DNA from: Blastocystis sp. Blastoise
Lineage: Eukaryota > Sar > Bigyra > Opalinata > Blastocystidae
Reading direction: 5' to 3'
DNA: 64,000 nt
NCBI GenBank assembly: GCA_039096225.1
Contig: JBBPEB010000013.1
Span: 461,501 to 525,500, forward strand
Position numbers and translations under genes: made by a program. A model generated the notes under the pieces. It ran no database searches. It saw nothing but the letters and a program-made list of their open reading frames with translations, and had not been told where the DNA came from. Positions 40,303 through 60,651 of this stretch are shown piece by piece; the first letter of the stretch is position 1, and every line of letters begins with the position of its first letter.

Positions 40303-41200
40303 TGATGAGATAAAAATAGAAAAACAATATCTAATTGTTTTGTCGAATAATCGCAGAAATCTTTAAAACTCCAAAAAATTTTTTTATTTTCTTTTCTGAA
40401 TAAAAACATTTATGTAAAAATACAGACAAAACTATTTCCTTTTGTTCAATAATGATCAATAATTATTTACTAAAGACAACTACATATGATTTTTATATAC
40501 TATTGATATATGGAAGATGTGATAGATTCAGACAGATTTGAAGAAAAATATCTAATATGAACAGGATATTATTTAACGATGATAGTATGTACAATGCTAT
40601 ACTATTTTATAAAATGAATTTTAAAATAAGAGTACAAAAAAAGTCAACAGAAGTCTAAAAAAAATGATTATAAAAAAGAAATTGGGATATAGAAACAAAG
40701 CCAATATATAGATAAATACTAATATTTGTTATAGAGTAATGTAAAGAAGTTTTAAAAAATAGGAGAAAAAAAAGAAATATAATATAGGATATATATTAAA
40801 GACGTAACAATATTTAAAAAAGTATGACTATATAAATAGATAGAGAAAAAAAGTGCATTTACATATATAGATAAAATATAAATGCATAACATACTTAATC
40901 ATATACTACTATGACAAATATAATACATTTAAGAAATATAATAATGACAGAAGAATAATTGTTAAATAATAAAAAATATACCAATAATAACATAATATGA
41001 TTTAAAATATAGATATATAAAGTTTAAAAATAAAAATATGTTCACAAGTATACTAAAATATAAATAAGAAAGGATAGTGTTTAAGAAAAAGGAATCTATC
41101 AAAGATTGAATATATATATAGATAGATTATGATAAAAGAGTAATAATTTGAAGTTAAAAAAACTATTACATACAAATACATCAAAAAGAAGAAACTAATT
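40303..41200. other. Intergenic, ankyrin promoter and AGR-like 3' flank
   Basis: About 900 bp. The first 250 bp precede the ankyrin ATG. From about 40600 to 41190 the + strand is strongly A/G-rich, the sense-T-rich 3' flank of the AGR-like gene. The frame at 41053-41241 is low complexity. No RNA gene was seen. Confidence 0.5.
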
Positions 41201-41723
41201 TTAAAGAGATGCCTGATACATTGGAGACTTTTTAAATTCATTAATATTGTCTTGTCGTTTTAATAATTCTTTCATAGATTCCAATAAATCATCTGAATGA
41301 ACATAAACATGGTTAAAACGACTTGATTCATTAATAATATCTTCAAACGGATAACCATCAGAAGAAACCATATATATGATAGGAATAACAATAGAACTAT
41401 TAAATGGTTTTGGAGGTATTTCGTTGTATTGCCATGTTACAAACACAAAATTATTTACAATAGAGAGTAATTCTTGATTCTTCGAGATATCTTCAGCTAA
41501 GCGTTTGCAACTATTTGTTTTCTGTTGATTAATAGCCACGATTGGCTTACCTGTTTCTTTAGCTATCTTCAGGCCTTCTTCATATGTATGAAAAGGGAAC
41601 ACAGAGCTGAAATAATTTATTGGAAAATTTGAATGAGCTGATGCTAAGGCAATTAACGTCTATTCAAATTATCTAAAGATATATCTAGATATATACAAAA
41701 CACAAAAGGAGACAAATTCTCAT
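41201..41723 (-). CDS. Small secreted/ER AGR- or ERp18-like thioredoxin-fold protein
   Basis: Two exons (41723-41697 and 41659-41201) with a 37-nt intron give 161 residues. The first exon and the start of the second encode a classic signal peptide, MRICLLLCFTLIALASA. The mature part resembles the AGR2/TXNDC12 family: HTYEEGLKIAKETGKPIVAI, QQKTNSCKRLAEDISKN, NNFVFVTWQ, then IPIIYMVSSDGYPFEDI. Where ERp18 has CxxC, this protein has TNSC, keeping only the second cysteine, so it cannot do normal dithiol exchange. No KDEL-type ER retention signal is present; it ends MYQASL. It may therefore be secreted. The family call rests on pattern and length, and other thioredoxin-7-like families are possible. 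Confidence 0.65.
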
Positions 41724-42070
41724 TTTCAAAACTGATAATTTAAAAAGAAAAGAATATATATATATAAATTTTTAGTAGGTAAGTTTATAGATGACTCATC
41801 ATTTTAGTGGATAATTAAGTAGAATTAACAAATGAAATGTTCTTGTGATGTGTCTTCTCTATTTTTTTGATTATTTTGTTTTTCTGACGCATAAATAAAA
41901 CATTGACTGTACTTCCGTTTTTTATAGTATATCTTGATAACCGTAGGAACTTGATAGAATAACGTAATAAAGGAAAGATTTCTAAGATTAGCCGACTTTG
42001 AGCCTATAGACTTGAAAATTATCAAGTTTTAAAAAAGTTATTAGTTCTTAATTTAAAATATGATAAATGT
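41724..42070. promoter_or_regulatory. Divergent promoter region, AGR-like / LRR genes
   Basis: 347 bp separate outward-facing ATGs. At 41934-41947 TTGATAACCGTAGG matches the shared upstream motif, in the sense orientation of the LRR gene, about 130 bp from its start. Confidence 0.4.
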
Positions 42071-45000
42071 ATGTCTGAAATAACTCAAGGTATTTATTTT
42101 ACGTAACAAAGTTGATAATTACGTCTCTAGTTCATTTTAAATTTACAGACGGATCTCAAGAGACACTCTCTAAACAAGATCTCGAAGGAAATGAGAAATG
42201 TACTTGGAATACATTTTTTAAAGGGATAGAAAGTCCTAATAGTGATGAATACTATTATGTAAAAGATGATGAATATGTATACAAAGCTATTCTCACATAT
42301 TTGAAAACAAAGTTGTTAAACATTGACAACGTATCAGCCTATAAAATAATAGACATCTATGACAAGATGACTGAGATTAAGCTCAGTGTTCCTGATACAC
42401 TTATCTATGAAGTTGAAAAGATTCAAAAGAAAAAATTATTTAAAGCACTAAACCACGGGATGTGTAGGATCAGAACATTAAGGAGTTATGTAGAACATAA
42501 TGGAAGCGAAGAAGAAAGAAGAATGCATGAGCTTTTTTCTATTAATATCAAAAGTATATGTTTTTTTTTTGTTTCATCTTCTATTTTTTTAGCTCCTTTA
42601 TCGAATAGTTGTTTATATCAAATAAAAGAATATTTGGAATATCTTCCATTCTGTAAAATTGAGTCATTAACAATTCAAGGTATGTTATATCATTTTCTAT
42701 TTTGTCTTACTATTGTATATATTTATAGATAAAAAGTGGATTACAAAGAAATATATAGATTTTATTTTTGATTTTCGTATGTTTCAATATTTAGGTCTTC
42801 TACAACATATTTCTGTTCAAGGTATATTAGACATATATATATATTTGTTTATATATATATTAGATGATTCTGGAAAGTCAATAACACTATTTATTGAAGC
42901 CAAAGAACGTATATTATTATTTTAGTTGTTTATTATTTTATTATTATATTATAATATTTTATTGTATTATTTTTTTATAGAATCTCCAAGGTTTTTACAG
43001 CCAGACGATGTTAAAGATCTATCTATTTCAATAGAGTATATATATATTATGTTTTTATGATGATTGTTATATATATGTATATATATATAGATTACATAAT
43101 ATCATCGATAATGATATTATTTATTATTTAAAATCGTATCAATTTAAAAATCCTTGTTGTTCTTTAACATTCATTGGTATTTTAATATATATATAACTAT
43201 ATATATATAGATTGTTCTACACTGTGGATAACAACTTATTTATCTCAGTTTTATTCAGAACGAACTGAATCCTATCTAAAATCACTTTCAATTATATTTA
43301 GTATGTTTTTATTATGCAAATTTGTTCACATAATAAAAAAAAAGCATTATAATAATCATATATATATATATATAGATACTGATAATGATTCTATTTCTTC
43401 GTATAATTCATTAATGAAAATACTTAATACGCTATTTATTCCTTCATTAACCAAATTAAAACTTAAAGGGTATATATATAGAATATTATTATAGTTTTTT
43501 TAAAATAATATTATAATGATATTATATATCTAGATTACCCAAAGAATGGTATTCTAACGATTTTCCAGTTTTTTATTCTTTTAATTCATTTCCATCTTTG
43601 GAAACTATTGATCTTTCTGGTATAAATAATTATATATAGCTATATATAACTATATATAACTATTTATAACTATATATAACTATATATAACAATATTTAAC
43701 TATATATAACAATATATAACTTTATATAACTTTATATATAGATAATGATTATACGTCAACACTCTCTTTACTGATTTCAGAAGCTCTTTCAAAACGATCT
43801 TCTTCTTCTATAACTACACTTATATTTAAAAGTATATACTCTATATACACTAGTTATTAATAACTTATAAAACCAATCTTAAAAAAGAATATTCTGGTTA
43901 AATATTCAAAAATAATAGCATTATTATTATGAAATGTATATATATATAGATAATCATATATCATTGGTACCAGCTACAAACTCATCATATTCTTCTTCTA
44001 CTAGTCTATCTTCAAGGAACTTTTTTATGAATTTATCGAATATCTGCTTTTCCAACCTTATTTATCTTGACATTTCGTGTATTTATATTATATTGTATTA
44101 ACTATATATTTTTAAAATATTTTTACGAATATTATTTATATATATTTATATTGTATATATAGATAATTTATTATCTAAAGATGATTTTGAATCTCTCACT
44201 CTTTTCTTTTCAACAAATAATTGTCAACATTTCAAATATTTATATCTAAATAGTATATAGAATATATTATATATATAAAATGTATAATATATATAGAAAT
44301 AGGAATGAATGAAGACTACTCTTCTTTATTATATACTATTATTTCTACTACGTATACAACTCTTGAAACTCTATGTATTGAATGTATATATTATATTATT
44401 ATATATTATTATATATTCTGTTCTCTACTATGTAAATATATATTTATACTATATTACCTTATTCTATAGTAAATAATATAATATATAGGGAATCCAATAG
44501 GTTCGGAAGGTCTTCACTCCTTATGTCAAGCTATTTCTCATTTTCCTCCTCTTTATCTCTCTACACTTAACTTGAATGGTATATAAATATTGGAATACAT
44601 TATATATATTAAATTATTATACATTATATATATATATTAAATTATTATACATTATATATCTATTATTTATTCTATTATATAATATAGGTTGTTCTATTAA
44701 TGGTCCAAATATACATGATTTCTTAGTATTATTTGAAAAGCGATATCTTCAGTCACTAACTCACCTTTCACTTGGATGTATATATATATATATATATAGT
44801 TATTATATATAAAGAATTATTATATATAAAGAATTATTATATATTTATATATATAGATAATGGATTACAGAATTCATTTGTACTATCACTATTCTCTATT
44901 TTACTTTCAAAACCATTTCATAAATTGATATATCTTGACCTTTCATGTATATATATATATATAATTATAAATAAATTGAATAATTTATATATATTTATAG

Positions 45001-45101
45001 ATAATGAATTAAATGATACATTTGTAAATGAATTTATTACAATTTGTAAAAATATACAAATTCAATCTTTGCAATACTTTTATTGTAATGGTATAATATA
45101 T

Positions 45102-45176
<75 letters not shown>

Positions 45177-45179
45177 TAA

Positions 45180-45218
<39 letters not shown>

Positions 45219-45327
45219 CATAATTTATCAATATATAGGAAATCCAATTTCAACAAGTCAATACTCTATTCTTCGTCAAATGATTTTGAATAAAATATTA
45301 CCTAATATAAAGGAAGCTCTTTTTTAA
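42071..45327 (+). CDS. Leucine-rich-repeat protein, ribonuclease-inhibitor-like, with N-terminal BTB/T1-like region
   Basis: The first exon is only 19 nt (MSEITQ) and joins to VHFKFTDGSQETLSK in frame, which sets the start at 42071. Residues about 1-110 contain DEYYYVKDDEYVYKAILTYL, which looks like a BTB/T1 tetramerisation fold but is not certain. The C-terminal two thirds are leucine-rich repeats, usually one per small exon: SLTKLKLKGLPKEWYSNDFP, NLIYLDISYNLLSKDDFESL, TTLETLCIEWNPIGSEGLHS, LSTLNLNGCSINGPNIHDFL, SLTHLSLGYNGLQNSFVLSL and KLIYLDLSYNELNDTFVNEF. Many introns start within the Asn/Gly codon after the LxxLxLxxN strand, a regular exon-per-repeat layout. It is likely a cytosolic scaffold or ligase adaptor. 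No orthologue was recognised. Confidence 0.75.
43625..43740 (+). repeat. Short tandem repeat in LRR intron, about 11 bp
   Basis: Units close to TATATAACTAT repeat about ten times with drift between two LRR exons. Confidence 0.75.
45105..45217 (+). repeat. Paired (TA)n microsatellites in the last LRR intron
   Basis: Two long TA runs separated by TTAATAATAAC make up most of the final intron. Confidence 0.85.
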
Positions 45328-45565
45328 TATATATATATATATATATATTTATACTTTTTTTTGTCATTTTCTAAAAAGTTAACTTTCATGATATTATTAT
45401 TATATTTTTATTAGCCTTATCTGGTTTTGTTTATTATATATAATTTCAATTAAATATATGGTTTATTATATGAATAATTTCAATAAAAAATGATAACAAA
45501 ACATTAAGAAAAAAAATTATATATATATATTATAGAATATATAAACATATATATTAATATATAAT
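45328..45565. other. Convergent intergenic region
   Basis: 238 bp between the stops of the LRR gene and the dipeptidase gene. It is AT-rich with nothing recognisable. Confidence 0.5.
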
Positions 45566-46782
45566 TTATTGAATAAGATTTAGAAGAGCTTGTTCTAAGA
45601 CATGCATAAATTCATCAACAGAAACAATCAATAATTTTTCATCAGGACTATATATAGATTATTATTTAATTAGTAAATAAAAAATTATAATAAATATAAT
45701 AATGAATATAATAAATAATAAATATAACAATAATAATAAAAAAAATAATAAAAAAAAAATAAATACCTATGAGGAGAGAGAACTTCGGGTCCAACACTAG
45801 TACAATCCATTTGAGGATATTTCTCTTGAATAAGACCACATTCTAAGCCAGCGTGACAAGCATATATAATAGGATCTGTTTTTTGAGTTGAAATATAAGC
45901 TTGACGAAGACATTGAGTCACAAAACCAGTAGGATTTGGCTCCCAACCAGGATATCTAGAATTATAGATATTATTCACATAATAATATTATTAATAGAAA
46001 AGATTAGATAAAAAGATATATATATATATAAATAACAAGAAATATAACACAATATAAAACACTAATAATAAATAAAACTAAAAACTAAAAAAAAAAAAAA
46101 ATCATTTCATATATATACTCTCCATTCTTAGCTGATAATTGTATTCCACAGACTTCACAAATAGACATAACTTTAGTATACATACTATCAATTTGACTCT
46201 TTGAACTAGAACGTACACTAGCCGTAAATTGAATAGTATTATCTGAAATAACTTTCCCAATAGCACAAGTAATAGATGTTTCTACAAGACCTTGAACATC
46301 AGGAGACATACGAGTAGGTCCAAAAGGGAAGAAATTCAAGAAATTAACAAATGTTTTAGTACAAGTAGATGTTGTAGGAAGAAGAGAAGTAGTACTATCT
46401 TCAATAGAAAATGTAGCAGTAGTTTCAATAAGTTTATATTCATGAGAAAATTTAGAGAATTCAAGATTCATTTCTTCAGTAAATGTAGTTAATTGATTTT
46501 CAGGAATAGATATTTCAACAATACATTTTCTAGGAATAGCATTATGAGCAGAACCACAATTAATAGAGAGAATACGATAATCAATAGATTGATTCACTGA
46601 TTTTAACATTCTTGCCATAATATGCATACAATTCGCTCTACCTAAATGAATATCACAACCACTATGACCACCAATAAAGTTATTTAATACTAAAGTCTTC
46701 TTTATATAACCATCAAGAGACTCTCTTGGAGTATCTAAATTCATAGTTATCGTAAAACCACCAGCACAACCAATACATATCA

Positions 46783-46832
<50 letters not shown>

Positions 46833-47704
46833 TTATTTATTATATATATTTTTATTTTCTAATCTTTTAAAATATATATAAAATATATATGTAAAAAAAA
46901 AATACATATATAAAAAGATTAAAATATATATAAAAAACATATATAAAAATAATAAAGAAAATATAATAAATAATAAAAACAAGCTTACCTATCTTCATTA
47001 TCAACATTAATTAAATATTTAGCTTTTAAGATTCCTTGTTCAAGATCAGTAGCACCAAATAATCCTGTTTCTTCATCTCTAGTAACTAATACTTCAAGAG
47101 GACCATGTTGTATCTCTTTATTAGCAAGAATAGCAAAACAAGAACCAATACCAATACCATTATCAGCACCTAAAGAAGTTCCTTTAGCACGAATATATTT
47201 ACCATCACTATAAGGTGTAAGAGGATCTGTATCAAAATTAATATTTGTAGAATCATCTTTTTCACAAACCATATCCATATGACATTGTAAACATACTGTT
47301 GGCTTGGATTCAAGACCTAAAATAATAGTATAATAGAATATAATATCTTAAGATTGCTGATTTAACATTAAAAAAAAGGATTCAATAATTATATATAAAT
47401 CAATAAAATATTTACCAGCTGTAGCTTGTTTTCTAATGATAATATTCTCACCCTTATCAATAGAAACATCACAACCAAGTTCCTTAGCGCATTCAACTAA
47501 GTATTTGGTGATTTTATGATGTCTAAAGCATTCTCCATCTTGATTGGACCCACGAGGAATCTGAGTGACACTAAAAAAGTATTTCCAACAATTCTTGTCT
47601 CCAGGAAGTTCTTCAACAAGTTTCTTTAAATATCTAAATAGCAAAAAATATTTAAGAAAACTCAATAATTATATAAACATATACTCAGGTAAAATAAATG
47701 GCAT
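45566..47704 (-). CDS. PepD-type aminoacyl-histidine dipeptidase (M20 metallopeptidase)
   Basis: Bacterial PepD hydrolyses Xaa-His and related dipeptides with two zinc ions. Start at 47704 gives MPFILPEYLKKLVEELPG after joining a 20-nt first exon. Motifs: IPRGSNQDGE near the N-terminus, metal ligand His and Asp in LQCHMDMV, bridging Asp in GADNGIGIG, general-base Glu pair in TRDEETGLFGA, NVDNED, the lid-domain GGHSGCDIHLGRANC, EYPGWEPNP and the last ligand in CHAGLECG. All expected ligands are present and the length (about 490) is normal for bacterial PepD. Introns are native-looking GT-AG introns, so it is a resident nuclear gene. The family is mainly bacterial with scattered eukaryotes, so an old transfer is possible. 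Confidence 0.92.
46798..46828 (-). repeat. (TA)n microsatellite in dipeptidase intron
   Basis: About 30 bp of pure TA just upstream of the exon beginning NMICIGCAGG. Confidence 0.8.
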
Positions 47705-48282
47705 TTTATTAACGATATTTCAACACAATTAACAAATTACAAAACAAAAAACAATTTGTTTATTAAATAATAAAAAAAAAGAACATCGACGAATCTATTG
47801 TTTCTCTCTTTTTCTCTGAAACACATATAAAATTACGCTGACGATGCCCTCTCCTTAGGAAAAAGACATTTCACACTATAAAGTAGATATTTACCGTGGT
47901 TTTATGTGTAGTTGAAAAACAATGTAGTTTTGCATATTTGAGGATGTTTAGAATGATGTATTTAGTGACTATGTATATAAAACAGATCAAATAGTCAGAA
48001 AATATAAGAAAAATTTAAGAAATGAAAGAATGTGTTGTTAATGAAGCTAGCTCTGTTTCTGTGGATACGTAATTATTGCTGACAATCGTTCGTTGAATGA
48101 GAAATAAGAATGGATAAGATATGAATTTTACACATTACAAAAATGACAAAAAAACAAAAAAGAAATGATGAAGAAAACACACAAAAAAAATATAGACAAC
48201 ATAAAATGGGAAAATAAGCACTAAATAAAAAAAGTAAATAAAAAAAAAAACAAAATAAATATTTTAAAAAGGAACATATTCT
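47705..48282. other. Intergenic upstream of dipeptidase
   Basis: 578 bp. A weaker version of the shared motif (sense ATAAAACCACGGT, 47893-47905) lies about 190 bp before the dipeptidase start. From about 48000 it is A-rich on the + strand, the 3' flank of the NOL11-like gene. No RNA gene was seen. Confidence 0.4.
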
Positions 48283-51955
<3,673 letters not shown>

Positions 51956-52216
51956 TTATTAATACAAGAAATCTATTTCAACTCTATTAAATAAAATAAT
52001 TAAGGACAACTGAAAAAAAATGAAATAACCATAATTATTTGGTTATAAGAAAATGGAATTGAAAAGTTTCATGATTATAATAACATAATCACCTCATTAA
52101 AGAATTATAACCGTGATAATTATTATTTCAGACTTTTTCTTGTATGTAATACATTTGTTTGGTATCCTTCTTAACATAATACTATTTGCCTAGTTAATTG
52201 TTGACTATTTCTAATT
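51956..52216. promoter_or_regulatory. Divergent promoter, NOL11-like / CARM1-like
   Basis: 261 bp between outward-facing ATGs. It contains AAATAACCATAATTATTTGG near 52024, partly an inverted repeat with the following GGTTATAAG, and ATTATAACCGTGATA at 52104-52118, about 100 bp before the methyltransferase start and in its sense orientation. Both genes may share these sites. Confidence 0.4.
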
Positions 52217-53775
52217 ATGGATTCTGATGAAGTACCTGCTGCTGAGAAGGAACATCCTTTCTTTCATTATTATGGTCAATTATTCCATCAACAGAATATG
52301 CTTCAAGATTCTACTAGAACTGGAACATATTACACAGCAATTACAAGCAATAAAAGGAATTTTGAGGGCAAAGTAGTCTTAGATGTTGGAACAGGAACTG
52401 GTATTCTTGCTATGTTTGCTGTTCAAGCAGGTGCTAAGAAGGTCTACGCTGTTGAAGCTTCTGGAATGGCACGTTATGCTAAACGAATCATTGAGAATAA
52501 TAACATGTCTGATAAAATTACTGTTATTTTAGGTAAAGTTGAAGAAATTGAACTTCCTGAGAAAGTAGATATTATTATTTCTGAACCTATGGGATTTATG
52601 CTTGTTCACGAGCGTATGCTTGAATCTTATATAATTGCTAGACAAAGATTTATGAAACCTGAAGGTTTAATGATGCCTTCTATTGGTCGTTTATATGTAT
52701 CTTGTTTTAGTGATGAACAATTATATTATGATCAAATTACTAAACCATTATTTTGGAATCAAGATAATTTTTATGGTCTTAAATTAAATAATATGATAGC
52801 AGATGCTCAAAGAGAATTATTTTGTCAACCTATTGTTGGGTATATACCTACTTCTTCTTTACTTACAGATGATCTATGTAAACATGAAATTAATTTTGGT
52901 AAAGATACTTGCGAAGATCTTTATCATATTGAATTACCTTTTAAATTTAATATTAATAAAACTGCCATATAAATGTGCTTTTTTATAGTATTTTTTTTTT
53001 ATGTTTTTTAGTGTTATTTTATTTTTTATATGTTTTATTGCTGTTATATTAATATAATTAAAATTATATATATTTTATTGTTTTTTATATTAATATTATT
53101 TATATATTTATTTAATTAAAATTATATATATTTATTTAATTAAAATTATATATGAATATAATCAATATTGAATAGACTCTAATAATAAATAAATTTCTAT
53201 ATATATATATACTATATATATATTATATTATAGCCTTATTACATGGAATAGCTTCTTGGTTTGACGTAGTATTTAATGGTAGTGAACATTTAGTTGTTCT
53301 TTCTACTGCTCCTCAACAAACAGGAACTCATTGGTATCAAGGAAGATTATTATTTGAACAACCATTGGCTGTGAATGCAGGACAAGTTGTATCAGGTATA
53401 ATGACTATGGATGTTAATGATAATAAGAGTTATGATATTCATGTCAAAGGTATTTCTTATTTATTTATTTATTTTTTAATTTATTTTATTTTTTTATTTT
53501 TTATTTTTAAAATTTATTCTAAATATATATTACTATTAACTATCTTAAATATATATTTTCTTAATATATACCAAAAATTATAATATATATATATAGCTTG
53601 GATTGAAAAATGTATACCAAAAATTGAGACAAGTGGTTTTTATCATTTACATGATCAATTATGTTATGTATATATATTTATATATTTATTTTCATTATTA
53701 TCTATACTATTACATATTTATTTATACTTCTAGACTTCTCCATCCTATGATAATCAAGATAATTCAAACTTTTAA
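52217..53775 (+). CDS. Class I protein arginine methyltransferase, CARM1/PRMT4-like
   Basis: It transfers methyl groups from S-adenosylmethionine to protein arginines. Four exons (52217-52964, 53234-53449, 53597-53667, 53734-53775) join to 1077 nt, 358 residues. Motifs: FFHYYGQLFHQQNMLQDSTR, SAM motif I LDVGTGTGIL, post-I VYAVEASGMA, the double-E loop SEPMGFMLVHERMLES, FWNQDNFYG, LPFKFNINKTALLHGIASWF and the THW loop TGTHWYQGR. These align best with CARM1. The N-terminal PH-like domain of animal CARM1 is missing and the tail is short. The first intron has no canonical ends (separate entry), and the frame would otherwise stop at a TAA one codon after the junction. The joined length fits the family residue for residue. 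Confidence 0.9.
52965..53233 (+). other. Non-canonical intron in the CARM1-like gene
   Basis: The exon ends AAAACTG and the next begins CCTTATTACATGG. In the register ending AG the 269-nt intron starts CCATATAAAT, with no GT. The trinucleotide GCC occurs at both edges (52964-52966 and 53233-53235), so cuts in four registers give the same mRNA, none of them GT-AG, GC-AG or AT-AC. The protein alignment across the junction (FNINKTALLHGIASWF) is continuous with no gap. Confidence 0.7.
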
Positions 53776-54406
53776 TGATTAAAACCAGTTGTCCTAAACA
53801 ACATAATTTTATGTTTTCTCTTTTTGATTATTCTTTCTATTTACTCTATATCTAAATCATATTTATATAAAAACACATTTTATTCACTCTATTCTTTTTT
53901 AAATATTATATTTAAAAAAGAATTAATTGTTGGTTATTACCCTATTTATTCTTTTATTCAATTATTCGCAAATTATCATAAAAACATCGAATTCTCATTA
54001 TGTATATGTATCAACTTCTATATTTTTTTGTATTATTTCATGTTCTATGCATTGACATATAAAATTCATAAATTTGAACGAACTATCATTTCAATTATCA
54101 TTTTTATTTCTATTTTTTATTCATAACTTTACAGTATTCAGCTATTTAATATGTTTTTAAGGATATTCAATACAATTCAAATTCAAATAAGAACAAACAA
54201 ATGAAAAAACACATTCAAAAAAGGAATAAAAAAAATAGAGGTGATATGACTGGATAACCGCGGAAGTTCCGCTTGACTTCTGGAAATGATTTTTGTTCAG
54301 AAATCTTTTTTAATTTATAATATTTTCTTGATATTATTGTATATTGAAAGTATATATTGAATTTGATATAATATTCTATTTAGTTGATTGATTGATTATT
54401 ATATAG
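53776..54406. other. Intergenic, CARM1-like 3' flank and VPS11 promoter
   Basis: 631 bp. T-rich on the + strand up to about 54170, then the VPS11 promoter side with the motif at 54252-54263. The frame at 53824-54126 is hydrophobic low complexity from the T-rich flank and is not called as a gene. Confidence 0.5.
54252..54263 (+). promoter_or_regulatory. ATAACCRNGG motif upstream of VPS11
   Basis: GGATAACCGCGG, 150 bp before the VPS11 ATG. It is one of the few GC-rich hexamers (CCGCGG) in this AT-rich window and sits next to GGAAGTTCC, a short palindrome. Confidence 0.45.
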
Positions 54407-59489
<5,083 letters not shown>

Positions 59490-60651
59490 GAATTCTCTAT
59501 AATACACATCATTTAAACTATTCAGATTTCTTTTAATTAATTTATATTAATTATTATATGTTTTTTATTTGCTAATTCTTTTTTTATTTTGGTTATACAA
59601 TGAAAATTGTTTATTTATTCTCTCCATTTTTTATTAAAACACCACAATCTTACACCTAAACTGTTTTAAATGCTTCTTTTTTGGCAAAAAAAAGCCTTGA
59701 CAAAACCAAAACTTAGTTGAATAAAGGAAGAAGATGACTTGTGAAAAAATCACTATTTTGATTGGATAATTATTTAAAAGTCAAATGTTTTGACATTTCT
59801 TTTTTGTTTCTTTATTTGGTTCATGATGAATAATTGATATTTTATTTTATTTTTTTTTTTTATGTCTCATTTACTCGACATATTATCATATAAAATAGTC
59901 TTTTTGAAAACTTTTTACAAATGTTTATATGAATGGTCTATCTCTCTCAAACAACTACGACTAGTCATTATCAGATTGTAATCATATTGGAAAATGATTT
60001 CAACAAGTAATTGTAGCATATCTTCATGATAAAATGCATCTAATTATTAAAATGAGTATTTTCTTTTTTGGATTTCAATATTTCTATTATATCATTTTTT
60101 TCTCTATAGAACTTTATTTCAATTATCCATAACTTTATAGATCCTTCCTCACTCGATACAATGCCGATGTCTTTCAAAAACAATTCAAATAAAAATCATT
60201 ACTGATTATTTGCCGAATTTTGGTTTATTTGTTATTATCCATTTTTCAAATGCTCGCTTATACGTTTTAAATAACAAATAAAGATAAAGAGCCATCTATA
60301 TAAGACAAAATGAAAAAGGAGGGAGAAGAAAAGATAAGAAATAATCATAATTATTACAAGAAATAGAAAGAAATTCATTTGATTGGCTAAGATCCTCGTG
60401 TTGAGTATGATAAATGAATCAATAATTTGTTAGAACGGTTTTTATAAAGTAAAGAGCCTTTTTTCTCATTATGTTTAGCTTTAACAAGACCTTTTTCATT
60501 TTTTTGAACACAAGGTGTTTACTTTTAAGACTTTTATTATACAATTTTTAATAATAATCAGTTTTAAAGATCTTCTATTCATAGAAAAGATACTTCCTTC
60601 TATCCTTTCAATTGGAAGCTTCTATATATTTATAAACAACAAGAAATATAA
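59490..60651. other. Intergenic between VPS11 and the unidentified gene
   Basis: About 1.16 kb. T-rich after the VPS11 stop, mixed later. An inverted CCAAT (TGATTGGCT) lies about 270 bp before the next ATG. No ORF or RNA gene with recognisable features was seen. Confidence 0.45.

Noticed and set aside
45928-45960. TATCCTGG/GGATATC near a dipeptidase junction as a U12 donor
   Set aside because: The ATATCC there is the start of the next exon (EYPGWEPNP) after a normal TCTAG acceptor.
52155-52200. GTATCCTTCTTAAC before the CARM1-like start as a U12 5'UTR intron
   Set aside because: Donor and branch-like strings overlap, leaving an intron too short to splice. There is no coding frame to test it.
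52217-52972. CARM1-like protein ending at the TAA after FNINKTAI
   Set aside because: The catalytic THW loop and barrel continue in the downstream exons with exact alignment, so the stop is most likely within an intron.
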